DNA of 37,286 bases from the IMG/VR virus record IMGVR_UViG_3300032116_000611, positions 1 through 37,286 of that record. One strand, 5' to 3'. Position numbers and translations under genes: made by a program. The notes under the pieces are model-generated. The model worked only from the letters and a program-made list of their open reading frames with translations. It was not told the DNA's origin and made no database searches. This DNA comes from a virus. Shown here piece after piece: positions 8,794 to 15,622 of this stretch (the stretch's first letter is position 1; every line of letters begins with the position of its first letter).

Positions 8794-9071
8794 ACATAGA
8801 CAATACTATTTGTCTTACACCTGATGATGTTCATTATAGCCAATCTCTTCCTATCAAAGAGAATATTGACAAGATCAATAAGCTCTATAGAGAAGGACAC
8901 ACTATAGTCTATTGGACAGCTAGAGGCATGAGAAGTAAAGTTGACTACACAGAGTTAACAGAAAAGCAGTTGAAAGAATGGGGATGCAAATACCATCAAC
9001 TGATCATGAATCATAAACCAGCTTACGATATGCTGATATGTGATAAGACAAAACGTATAGAAGAACTATGA
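8766..9071 (+). CDS. Small HAD-family phosphatase
   Basis: A 101-residue HAD protein starting at ATG 8766, overlapping the cupin by 28 bases. D10-I-D12-N-T14 is the catalytic DxDxT loop, Thr51 in YWTARG is motif II, Lys84 is a motif III candidate and ICDK (Asp93) is motif IV. Short HAD phosphatases of this kind are common in capsule and lipopolysaccharide clusters. The next genes make ADP-heptose, whose pathway needs a phosphatase for heptose-1,7-bisphosphate (GmhB step). This protein could fill that step but is much smaller than GmhB, so the assignment is inference. Confidence 0.75.
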   Translation: MERRLTIYVDIDNTICLTPDDVHYSQSLPIKENIDKINKLYREGHTIVYWTARGMRSKVDYTELTEKQLKEWGCKYHQLIMNHKPAYDMLICDKTKRIEEL

Positions 9072-9472
9072 AAAAGGTTTGGACAAACGGTACATTCGAT
9101 GTTCTACATGTTGGCCATTTAAAGTTGTTAGAGTACGCAGCTTCATTTGGTCAATTAACTGTAGGAATAGACTCTGATAAAAGAGTAAAAGAGTTGAAAG
9201 GACTAGACAGACCTTTTAACAATACATTAGACAGAAAGTACTTTTTAGAGTCAATCAAGTTTGTTCACAACGTAGTTGTATTTAACTCGAGAGAAGAGTT
9301 GATCAATATGGTAAAAGACTTTGAGCCTGACTATATGGTAATAGGAAGCGACTATATTGACAAACCTGTCTTTGGTTCAGAATACGCAAAAGAGTTATTG
9401 TTTTTTGACAAGTTAGAACAGTACTCGACTACAACGATATTAAGCTATGAAAAAGATATTAGTAATAGGTGA
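9068..9472 (+). CDS. rfaE2: D-glycero-beta-D-manno-heptose 1-phosphate adenylyltransferase (HldE C-domain type)
   Basis: A 134-residue cytidylyltransferase-fold enzyme. NGTFDVLHVGH (residues 7-17) holds the HxGH nucleotide-binding motif. VGIDSDKRVKELKG, RPFNN and the closing STTTIL follow the order seen in the adenylyltransferase domain of HldE/RfaE. It would charge heptose-1-phosphate with AMP to give ADP-heptose. In E. coli this domain is fused behind the kinase in HldE; here it is a separate gene placed before the kinase, overlapping it by 26 bases. The start overlaps the HAD gene stop as ATGA. A glycerol-3-phosphate cytidylyltransferase-like role is the main alternative, made less likely by the adjacent heptose kinase and epimerase. 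Confidence 0.82.
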   Translation: MKKVWTNGTFDVLHVGHLKLLEYAASFGQLTVGIDSDKRVKELKGLDRPFNNTLDRKYFLESIKFVHNVVVFNSREELINMVKDFEPDYMVIGSDYIDKPVFGSEYAKELLFFDKLEQYSTTTILSYEKDISNR

Positions 9473-10190
9473 TTTTTGTATTGACTGTTTTATATATGGC
9501 AAAACTGAAAGGCTGAGCCCAGAAGCACCTGTTCCAGTATTTGTGCCTACACAAAGTAAAATAAACGATGGTATGGCTGGAAATGTTGCTACTAACTTAA
9601 CAGCAATGTCTACAGAATATCATGTTGAACTATACCATCAAGATGAGGTGATCAAGAAGACCAGGTATATTGATCAGAATACTAACCACATGTTTTTACG
9701 TGTAGATGAAGGAGAAGATTCTATAACACCTCTAGTGTTGACTGAAGAAGTTACTAAGAGAATACAAGAAGCAGAAGCTGTGGTTATTAGTGATTATAAT
9801 AAAGGGTACCTTGACCTTGAAACAATTAATCAGATAGGTAAACTGGCTAAAAGATCTTTTTTAGACACTAAGAAGAAAATTAACTCGGATACGATAGAAA
9901 GATTTACATTTATTAAACTAAACGAAGAGGAGTTTAAGAAGAACATGACTGATGATCCTGAGAAGTTAAAGAAGATAATCGCAACACTTGGTAGTAGAGG
10001 TGCACAGTATATGGGTAAGTTATACCCTGTAGTTGCAAAAGAAACAATAGACGTATCAGGAGCAGGTGACACATTCTTATCTGCTTTTGTACTAAAACAC
10101 TTAGAAACTAATGATGTAGAGATAGCAATAACATTTGCTAACAAGATGAGTTCAATTGTTGTATCAAAGAAAGGAGTAGTAACACCATGA
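9447..10190 (+). CDS. rfaE1: D-beta-D-heptose 7-phosphate kinase (PfkB family, HldE N-domain type), compact
   Basis: A 247-residue PfkB/ribokinase-family protein. GDFCIDCFIYG with ERLSPEAPVPV (residues 8-31) is a close match to the HldE kinase N-terminus, and GMAGNVATNL follows as the substrate loop. SGAGDTFLSAF near residue 203 contains the anion hole and the catalytic Asp. It would phosphorylate heptose-7-phosphate at C1. HldE kinase domains are usually over 300 residues. Here the segment between the NVATNL helix and the R-Y-I-D strand is very short, so a lid or dimerisation subregion may be missing. The gene overlaps the adenylyltransferase and ends in an ATGA overlap with the epimerase. 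Confidence 0.82.
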   Translation: MKKILVIGDFCIDCFIYGKTERLSPEAPVPVFVPTQSKINDGMAGNVATNLTAMSTEYHVELYHQDEVIKKTRYIDQNTNHMFLRVDEGEDSITPLVLTEEVTKRIQEAEAVVISDYNKGYLDLETINQIGKLAKRSFLDTKKKINSDTIERFTFIKLNEEEFKKNMTDDPEKLKKIIATLGSRGAQYMGKLYPVVAKETIDVSGAGDTFLSAFVLKHLETNDVEIAITFANKMSSIVVSKKGVVTP

Positions 10191-11005
10191 GAGCATTAAT
10201 AACAGGACATAAAGGGTTTATTGGCTATAACTTGAAAAAGATGTTAGAAGCCAAAATGGACCGTTATATATATGGTCTAGATGAAGAGTTGTTTGATTCA
10301 CCTAATTGGAAAGAAGACCTTGAGTCATACATATATAGACAACAGCCTGACATTATATTTCATGTAGGAGCTTGTGCAGATACTATGAATCAAGACGTAG
10401 AATACATGATGACTAGAAACTATGAGTCAACAGTTATTATGTCTAATTTAGCAAAGATACACGATATACCTTTTATATATAGTTCATCTGCCGCTAACTA
10501 TGGTGATGTAAATGGGAATCGCAATTTATATGCTTGGTCTAAATACGCAGCAGAAAAACATGTAGTAGCAAACTATCAAGTAGCACTACGATACTTTAAT
10601 GTGTATGGTCCTGGTGAGGGTCATAAAGGTAAGATGGCTTCCGTTGCACACCAGATGTTTAATAGACATAAAGCTAAACAACCTGTACAACTATTTCCAG
10701 GTCGTCCTCAAAGAGACTTTATTTATATTGATGATGTAGTGTCTGCTAATATTGAGGCTATGGTAGGATACCACGAACTACGTGGTGATTGGTATGATGT
10801 AGGATCTGGTGAAGCCAACACGTTTGAGTCTGTCTTAGAACATTTAAATATACCTTATACATACAAAGATAAATCAGAGATGCCTGATAACTATCAAATG
10901 TATACAAAGGCAGATCAACGTAAAATGCTACCAGGTTGGATTCCTAAATTTACACTAGAACAAGGACTAAAAAAGTACAAAGAATATCTATGCAAAACTA
11001 TTTAG
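10187..11005 (+). CDS. hldD: ADP-L-glycero-D-manno-heptose 6-epimerase-like SDR enzyme
   Basis: A 272-residue extended short-chain dehydrogenase. TGHKGFIG (residues 6-13) is the NAD(P)-binding glycine motif, and Y115-x-x-x-K119 is the catalytic pair. ALRYFNVYGPGEGHKGKMAS is close to the diagnostic HldD segment, followed by LFPGRPQRDFIYIDDVV. HldD inverts C6 of ADP-D-glycero-D-manno-heptose to the L,D form used by heptosyltransferases. It starts in an ATGA overlap with the kinase. The run adenylyltransferase-kinase-epimerase makes the pathway assignment strong. A UDP-sugar epimerase is the alternative. Confidence 0.85.
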   Translation: MRALITGHKGFIGYNLKKMLEAKMDRYIYGLDEELFDSPNWKEDLESYIYRQQPDIIFHVGACADTMNQDVEYMMTRNYESTVIMSNLAKIHDIPFIYSSSAANYGDVNGNRNLYAWSKYAAEKHVVANYQVALRYFNVYGPGEGHKGKMASVAHQMFNRHKAKQPVQLFPGRPQRDFIYIDDVVSANIEAMVGYHELRGDWYDVGSGEANTFESVLEHLNIPYTYKDKSEMPDNYQMYTKADQRKMLPGWIPKFTLEQGLKKYKEYLCKTI

Positions 11006-11376
11006 CAAAAGCTCAGAGTAAGTCAGGCAAATATGCAATGTTTATTGGCCGTTGGCAGCCTTGGCATGATGGCCACCGTTGGTTAATTGACCAAGCCTTA
11101 AATGAAGACAAGAAAGTGTTGTTGTGTGTTCGTGATGTTCCTACAAGTGAATCTAACCCATGGACAGCAGATCAAATACTATTAAACTTGGCTGACGCAC
11201 TAAAAGATCTTATCGAAGAAGGCCGTGTTCACATCATGAAGATACCTGATATTGAGTCTATTAATATTGGCCGAGGTGTTGGTTATGATGTAATTGAGCA
11301 TGTGCCACCTCAAGAGATTCACGATATATCAGCTACCAAGATCAGAGAGCAAATGAAGCAAGAAGGAAAGCTATGA
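10990..11376 (+). CDS. HxGH nucleotidylyltransferase of unsettled specificity
   Basis: A 128-residue protein of the nucleotidylyltransferase superfamily. GRWQPWHDGHRWL holds HxGH at residues 26-29, and ISATKIRE (113-120) is the C-terminal nucleotide-binding motif. The pattern is close to NadM-type nicotinamide-nucleotide adenylyltransferases. The ISxTxxR motif also occurs in ATP sulfurylases, so a sulfate-activating role feeding the APS kinase is conceivable but unproven. It overlaps the epimerase by 16 bases and the DUF2061 gene by ATGA. Confidence 0.7.
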   Translation: MQNYLAKAQSKSGKYAMFIGRWQPWHDGHRWLIDQALNEDKKVLLCVRDVPTSESNPWTADQILLNLADALKDLIEEGRVHIMKIPDIESINIGRGVGYDVIEHVPPQEIHDISATKIREQMKQEGKL

Positions 11377-11585
11377 CAGTACAAAAGAAAAGGCATATTG
11401 CCAAAACGATCAGCTACCGTATAGTCAGCACCTTGATAGGATTTCTAATCATGTGGGCTGCCACAGGATCTGTTAAAATAGGAGCTGCTTTCGGTATAGC
11501 AGAGCTAGTATATAAGCCAATCCAGTACTACCTTCATGAGAGGGTCTGGTACAAATGGATCAAGTACGGCCTGAAGCAGGACTAG
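11373..11585 (+). CDS. DUF2061-family small membrane protein
   Basis: A 70-residue protein with a basic N-terminus (KKRHIAKTISYR) then two hydrophobic segments (about residues 17-31 and 35-50), ending in YLHERVWYKWIKYG. The order K-T-x-S-Y-R then R-x-W-x-x-I-x-W/Y-G is typical of DUF2061. This family is often encoded near sulfate-activation genes in bacteria, as I recall. Here it ends the block with an APS kinase and sulfotransferase. The biochemical function is not known. Confidence 0.75.
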   Translation: MTVQKKRHIAKTISYRIVSTLIGFLIMWAATGSVKIGAAFGIAELVYKPIQYYLHERVWYKWIKYGLKQD

Positions 11586-11605
11586 CGTTTTTACTAGATT
11601 CACGT

Positions 11606-11613
11606 ATATTTAT
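11606..11613 (+). promoter_or_regulatory. Putative late-promoter element ATATTTAT
   Basis: Exact ATATTTAT, 24 bases before the ATG at 11630 and followed by an A/T run. It separates the glycan block from the next transcription unit and argues for the short start of the following gene. Confidence 0.55.
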
Positions 11614-11629
11614 ATATAAACCCATAGAC

Positions 11630-11818
11630 ATGAAAATTTTACTTATCGTTGTTGCAATTGCTCTAGTAGCTACTTTCATCCTAATGAAGAAAGGTAAGAT
11701 CAAAGACGCCGATGGTAACAACATCCCAGATGCTCTAGAAGACGCAGCTAAAGAAGTTAAAGAGGTAGTAAAGAAAGCTAAGAAGACTGCCACTAAGAAG
11801 AAAGCAACTAAAGAATAA
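11630..11818 (+). CDS. Small membrane-anchored, lysine-rich protein
   Basis: I chose the ATG at 11630 (MKILLIV) because an ATATTTAT element lies 24 bases upstream; the longer frame from 11555 would overlap the preceding gene and lacks any signal. The 62-residue product has one N-terminal membrane segment (residues 1-19). Next comes DADGNNIPDALED, a calcium-loop-like acidic motif (D-x-D-x-N), and then a Lys/Ala-rich helix ending in repeated TKK. The function is unknown. The basic tail could bind nucleic acid or phospholipid headgroups. Confidence 0.65.
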   Translation: MKILLIVVAIALVATFILMKKGKIKDADGNNIPDALEDAAKEVKEVVKKAKKTATKKKATKE

Positions 11819-11827
11819 TCAAATAAT

Positions 11828-12289
11828 ATGGCAACAGTTACACTAAAGAACTCAGAGTTTTTAAACCTCGAATCTGAGATTAATGGATTGATCAATCAAC
11901 AAGAGAACAGATTGATCTTGAGAGGTCTTATCAACGAGAACATGAAGCTATCTACCAAGATCAAGCTTTCTGACCTTACTAAGAAATTAGCCGTAGAACT
12001 TAATGCTATCGCAGAAAAGAGAAACGAGCTAGTTGTTAAGCATGGTGAGGCTCAAGAGGACGGAACAACTTTCGTTCCTATGTTCATCAACATTCAAACT
12101 AACGAGCAAGGTGAAGTAGTATCAAGAGATGCTAACCCTAAGTTTGAAGAGTTTCAAAAAGAGTACCAACCTTTCTTGAATGAAGAGAAGCAGTTCGAAT
12201 GCGAACTATTCACTCAACAAGACCTAGAAGGTGCATACTCAGAGTTTAACTACCCTACTTTTTACAAGTTAGTTAAATCAGAAGAATAA
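11828..12289 (+). CDS. Hypothetical protein, helical
   Basis: A 153-residue protein that I do not recognise. The first 70 residues look helical and charged, and the C-terminal part is acidic with aromatic residues (YPTFYKLV). It starts 9 bases after the lysine-rich membrane protein and is followed by a strong terminator, so the two probably form one unit. It has no membrane segment. Confidence 0.7.
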   Translation: MATVTLKNSEFLNLESEINGLINQQENRLILRGLINENMKLSTKIKLSDLTKKLAVELNAIAEKRNELVVKHGEAQEDGTTFVPMFINIQTNEQGEVVSRDANPKFEEFQKEYQPFLNEEKQFECELFTQQDLEGAYSEFNYPTFYKLVKSEE

Positions 12290-12318
12290 ATTGACTTTTT
12301 GTTTTTAATATAAACAAC

Positions 12319-12348
12319 AATGGCTCTCTTTTATTAGAGGGCCATTTT
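12319..12348 (+). terminator. Rho-independent terminator
   Basis: AATGGCTCTC pairs with GAGGGCCATT (one G-U pair) around a short TTTTATTA loop, and a T-run follows the stem. It closes the 11630-12289 unit. An ATATTTAT element for the next gene follows at once. Confidence 0.8.
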
Positions 12349-12350
12349 AC

Positions 12351-12358
12351 ATATTTAT
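12351..12358 (+). promoter_or_regulatory. Putative late-promoter element ATATTTAT
   Basis: Exact ATATTTAT directly after the terminator, 21 bases before the ATG at 12372. Terminator followed immediately by this motif is strong positional support for a promoter. Confidence 0.6.
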
Positions 12359-12371
12359 AATAACAATTGTT

Positions 12372-12608
12372 ATGGGAAAGCTAACCGACACAGAACTCCA
12401 ATTAGTTCAGCTAATAAAAAGAGACGCTTTAGAAGTGGCCTCTACTTTAGGTGAACTTAGTTACCAAAGAATGACTATCGATCTTTTAATTGACGAAGAG
12501 AAGAAAAAGGTCAAGGATATCAAAGAAAGAGAGGCGAAGATCTTAGATGAACTCAAAGAAAAATACGGAAACGTCTCCATAAATATCGAGACTGGAGAAT
12601 TTCAATAA
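12372..12608 (+). CDS. Small coiled-coil protein
   Basis: A 78-residue protein, mostly charged helix (about residues 36-65 rich in Glu and Lys with heptad spacing), ending in a short beta-like NIETGEF. I do not recognise it. It has its own ATATTTAT element upstream and precedes the tail sheath gene, so a virion or assembly role is possible from context only. Confidence 0.7.
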   Translation: MGKLTDTELQLVQLIKRDALEVASTLGELSYQRMTIDLLIDEEKKKVKDIKEREAKILDELKEKYGNVSINIETGEFQ

Positions 12609-12628
12609 AGTGTTTCAAAAAAGTTTTG

Positions 12629-12636
12629 ATATTTAT
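12629..12636 (+). promoter_or_regulatory. Putative late-promoter element ATATTTAT
   Basis: Exact ATATTTAT, 29 bases before the ATG of the tail sheath gene at 12658. Confidence 0.6.
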
Positions 12637-12657
12637 TACTAGATAAAAATCATATAA

Positions 12658-14421
12658 ATGGCCGAAACACTTCTTAGCCCAGGAGTTTTCTTGAATGAAA
12701 ACGATCTATCACAAATAACCTCGGGTCCAGTTGCAGCCGGCGCTGCACTTATGGGTCCTACAGTAATTGGTCCAGTTAATATTCCAACATTAGTAACTTC
12801 ATACTCACAGTACAAAGCTATCTTTGGTGCTGCGTTCGTTTCTGGAGGTGCTAATTTTGAATACCTAACATCTATTGCTGCCCTTAACTACTTTGAACAA
12901 GGTGGTGAGTCTTTGTTAGTAACTAGAGTTGCCTCTGGTTCTTATACAGCAGCAACAGCATCAGTTTCTGGATCTAACGGAATAGAGTCATTTAAACTAG
13001 AAACTCTTTCTGTAGGTACAATAATGAATAACGTAAACGGTAATACATTAGGTACTAACGGATCTCTTCCATCTGGTTCTTCTGCCAACGTTCGTTGGGA
13101 AGTAACTGGCGTAGACACTGGTTCTGGTGTTTTCAGTCTTGTTATCCGTCGTGGTGATGACTATAATAATAGTAAGACTATTCTAGAAACATGGAATAAT
13201 CTATCTCTAGATCCTAATCAAAATAATTATATTGCTTACGTAATAGGAGACCAAACTCAAACTATTCGTCAAGATTCAACTGGAGACTACTACTTGCAAA
13301 CTACAGGTTCTTATCAGAATAATAGCTTGTACGTTCGTGTATCTTCTGTTAATCAGCCAACTCCTGGTTACTTTAACCAAGTTGGTGTTGCTCAAAATAT
13401 GTATACAGCGTCACTACCAACTCTTGGTTCAGGTTCATTAAATGGAGCTTTTGGCGGTGCCGCAGGAGTTATTTTCGGTTCTTTTGGAAAGGCTCCTCTT
13501 AACATGTTTGAGAACATTCCAAATGTTGCTTCTACAGTAGCAACTCCAACAACTAACATTCAAGGTGTTCACCCTGCTGACTATAATGTAGCTATCAACC
13601 TTCTTGAGAATACTGATGCGTACGACTTCAATGTTGTTTACGCTCCAGGTTTGACTAGCGTAAACGCTGCAACTCAAGTATCTGATCTTTTACTTTTAGC
13701 TCAAGGTCGTGGCGACAATATTGCTGTTGTTGATATGGTTGGATATGGTCAACAAATAAATAGTGTTATTGGTCAAGCTGTATCTTATGACAACTCATAC
13801 GGTGCAACTTACTGGCCATGGGTACAGATTCGTTCACGCGAAACTGGTAAAGTTAACTTCGTTCCAGCTTCTACATTAGTACCAGCTGTTTACGAATACA
13901 ATGATAAAGTATCTGCAGAATGGTTTGCTCCAGCAGGTCTTAACAGAGGTTCTCTTTCAACTGTACTTCAGCCAGAAAGAAAGATCGGTGTAAATGATCG
14001 TAACGTTCTATATCAAGGAAAGGTTAACCCAATCGCTACCTTCCCAGGTGTTGGAACAGTTATCTATGGTCAGAAGACTCTTCAACAGAAGCCTTCTGCT
14101 CTTGATCGTGTAAATGTAAGTCGTCTATTGATCGCTCTTAAATCTTATATCGGTCAATTAGGTGAGCAGATCGTGTTCGAGCCAAACACTCAAGTAACTC
14201 GTAACAAGTTCTTAAGCCAAGTTAATCCTTATCTTGAGTCTGTACAACAGCGTCAAGGTCTATATGCCTTCCAAGTTGTAATGGACGAATCTAATAACAC
14301 TCCAGATGTAGTAGATCGTAACCAATTAGTTGGTACAATTTATCTACAGCCAACTAAGACTGCTGAATTCATCCAACTTGACTTCAACATTCTTCCGACT
14401 GGTGCAACATTTGGTCAATAA
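12658..14421 (+). CDS. gp18: Contractile tail sheath protein
   Basis: A 587-residue protein. The N-terminus (AETLLSPGVFLNENDLS) has the S-PGV-x-x-x-E pattern of phage sheath proteins, and the C-terminal third (SRLLIALKSYIGQLGEQ, EPNTQVTRNKF, TAEFIQLDFNIL) matches the conserved sheath fold that contacts the tube. The middle part is more variable. Sheath subunits polymerise round the tail tube and contract on infection. T4 gp18 is 659 residues, so the length is normal. It is followed by a small unknown protein and then the tail tube gene, as expected for a T4-like tail module. Confidence 0.93.
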   Translation: MAETLLSPGVFLNENDLSQITSGPVAAGAALMGPTVIGPVNIPTLVTSYSQYKAIFGAAFVSGGANFEYLTSIAALNYFEQGGESLLVTRVASGSYTAATASVSGSNGIESFKLETLSVGTIMNNVNGNTLGTNGSLPSGSSANVRWEVTGVDTGSGVFSLVIRRGDDYNNSKTILETWNNLSLDPNQNNYIAYVIGDQTQTIRQDSTGDYYLQTTGSYQNNSLYVRVSSVNQPTPGYFNQVGVAQNMYTASLPTLGSGSLNGAFGGAAGVIFGSFGKAPLNMFENIPNVASTVATPTTNIQGVHPADYNVAINLLENTDAYDFNVVYAPGLTSVNAATQVSDLLLLAQGRGDNIAVVDMVGYGQQINSVIGQAVSYDNSYGATYWPWVQIRSRETGKVNFVPASTLVPAVYEYNDKVSAEWFAPAGLNRGSLSTVLQPERKIGVNDRNVLYQGKVNPIATFPGVGTVIYGQKTLQQKPSALDRVNVSRLLIALKSYIGQLGEQIVFEPNTQVTRNKFLSQVNPYLESVQQRQGLYAFQVVMDESNNTPDVVDRNQLVGTIYLQPTKTAEFIQLDFNILPTGATFGQ

Positions 14422-14438
14422 TATAAAATAAACCACAG

Positions 14439-14990
14439 ATGAACGATAATACTATATTAAGAATCAAAGTACCAGCTCACTTATACGAGAGTGTAAAAGA
14501 GCAGTTGACCCTATCTGAAGCCAAAAAAGGTAAGCATAATCTTGGCGCTGGTATGGAGTTAGTTAAAGAAAAGAAAATGAAGGCTCCAAAAGACGGCATG
14601 AAGAAAGTAGAAGAAGTAGAACAAGTTCAAGAAGTTGATCAAGTTGAAGAAGGTGTAATGGACATGCTTCGCGCTGCTTCTGATAAAATCTTTTATAATC
14701 CAGCAGTTGTAGATGCACCAAAAGATGTAGTTAAAGCTTGTATCGAAGATGCTAACTCTCAAAAGAAGTCTAATCCTAAAGTTGATAGAGACAATCTTAT
14801 CGTTAATTGCTTGAAGAGTAAAGGTGCCGCTTTCAAAGCTAGTCAAACTACAGGTATTGCTGAAAAGAAAGACAGAACAATGGATGAGTTGAAGAAGGCT
14901 AAAGACATGCTCGAGATGAAAATCAAGAAAATGGAAGAGAGCCTCAACGAGAAGAAGCACAAAGAAGAGGAGAAAGAAGAAAAACAATAA
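14439..14990 (+). CDS. Highly charged hypothetical protein between sheath and tube genes
   Basis: A 183-residue protein starting 17 bases after the sheath gene. The N-terminus (ILRIKVPAHLYESVKEQL) looks like a short folded segment. An acidic stretch rich in EEV/QEV and a central segment with two Cys follow. The C-terminal 40 residues are a Lys/Glu coiled coil. I do not recognise a family. Its place inside the tail operon suggests an assembly or virion role. Confidence 0.7.
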   Translation: MNDNTILRIKVPAHLYESVKEQLTLSEAKKGKHNLGAGMELVKEKKMKAPKDGMKKVEEVEQVQEVDQVEEGVMDMLRAASDKIFYNPAVVDAPKDVVKACIEDANSQKKSNPKVDRDNLIVNCLKSKGAAFKASQTTGIAEKKDRTMDELKKAKDMLEMKIKKMEESLNEKKHKEEEKEEKQ

Positions 14991-15002
14991 TTTAGTTATT
15001 GA

Positions 15003-15010
15003 ATATTTAT
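15003..15010 (+). promoter_or_regulatory. Putative late-promoter element ATATTTAT
   Basis: Exact ATATTTAT, 33 bases before the ATG of the tail tube gene at 15036. Confidence 0.6.
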
Positions 15011-15035
15011 AGTAAGAAACTAAATCGCATATACA

Positions 15036-15521
15036 ATGCCAGTATTGGATCCAAATGAAATAATGTTCACAGCGTTTGAACCTACAGTATCAAACCGCTT
15101 TATCATGTACATCGATGGTATTCCATCTTACATGATCAAGAAGGCAGACGCTCCTGGTGTTACTCTAAATGAGATCAAGTTAGATCACATCAATGTTTAC
15201 CGTAAGATCAAAGGTAAAGCAGAATGGCGTGATATGACTTTGTCTCTTTATAACCCAATCTCTCCATCTGGCCAACAAGCTGTGATTGAGTGGGTACGTC
15301 TACACCACGAATCTGTAACAGGCCGTGATGGTTACTCTGACTTTTACAAGAAAGATCTTAACCTATCTATCCTAGGACCAGTAGGTGACATTGTAAGTGA
15401 GTGGATCATCAAAGGTGCTTTCATTAAAGAAGCTACTTTTGGTAACTACGACTGGTCAACATCAGATCCAACTGAATTGACTATGTCTATCGGAATGGAC
15501 TATTGCGTGTTAAATTACTAA
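15036..15521 (+). CDS. gp19: Tail tube protein (T4 gp19 type)
   Basis: A 161-residue protein; T4 gp19 is 163. The N-terminal SNRFIMYIDGIPSYMIKKA, then WRDMTLSLYNPISPSG, and the closing TELTMSIGMDY are typical of T4-like tail tube proteins and type VI secretion Hcp-like tubes. It forms the inner tube through which DNA passes. The gene has its own upstream element and is followed by a strong terminator, so it can be expressed as a single high-level unit. Confidence 0.92.
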   Translation: MPVLDPNEIMFTAFEPTVSNRFIMYIDGIPSYMIKKADAPGVTLNEIKLDHINVYRKIKGKAEWRDMTLSLYNPISPSGQQAVIEWVRLHHESVTGRDGYSDFYKKDLNLSILGPVGDIVSEWIIKGAFIKEATFGNYDWSTSDPTELTMSIGMDYCVLNY

Positions 15522-15545
15522 TACGCTACTTATACCTCCAAAAAG

Positions 15546-15573
15546 AAAGGCCCCTTACTAGGGGCTTTTTTTA
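15546..15573 (+). terminator. Rho-independent terminator after the tail tube gene
   Basis: GGCCCC pairs with GGGGCT around a TTACTA loop, followed by a run of seven T. It separates the tube gene from the chaperone and tape-measure genes. Confidence 0.88.
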
Positions 15574-15595
15574 TTTTGGTAAATTTAGTATTCAT

Positions 15596-15603
15596 ATATT
15601 TAT
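15596..15603 (+). promoter_or_regulatory. Putative late-promoter element ATATTTAT
   Basis: Exact ATATTTAT, 27 bases before the ATG at 15623 and shortly after a strong terminator. Confidence 0.6.
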
Positions 15604-15622
15604 ATATAAAAGACAATAGTTT

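Noticed and set aside
11555-11629. Upstream extension of the small lysine-rich membrane protein
   Set aside because: The extension overlaps the DUF2061 gene and would place the ATATTTAT element inside the coding region; the ATG at 11630 begins a normal membrane anchor.
14559-14987. 142-residue - strand frame very rich in Phe and Leu
   Set aside because: It is the antisense of a Lys/Glu-rich coding region (AAG/GAA codons give CTT/TTC), which explains the composition.
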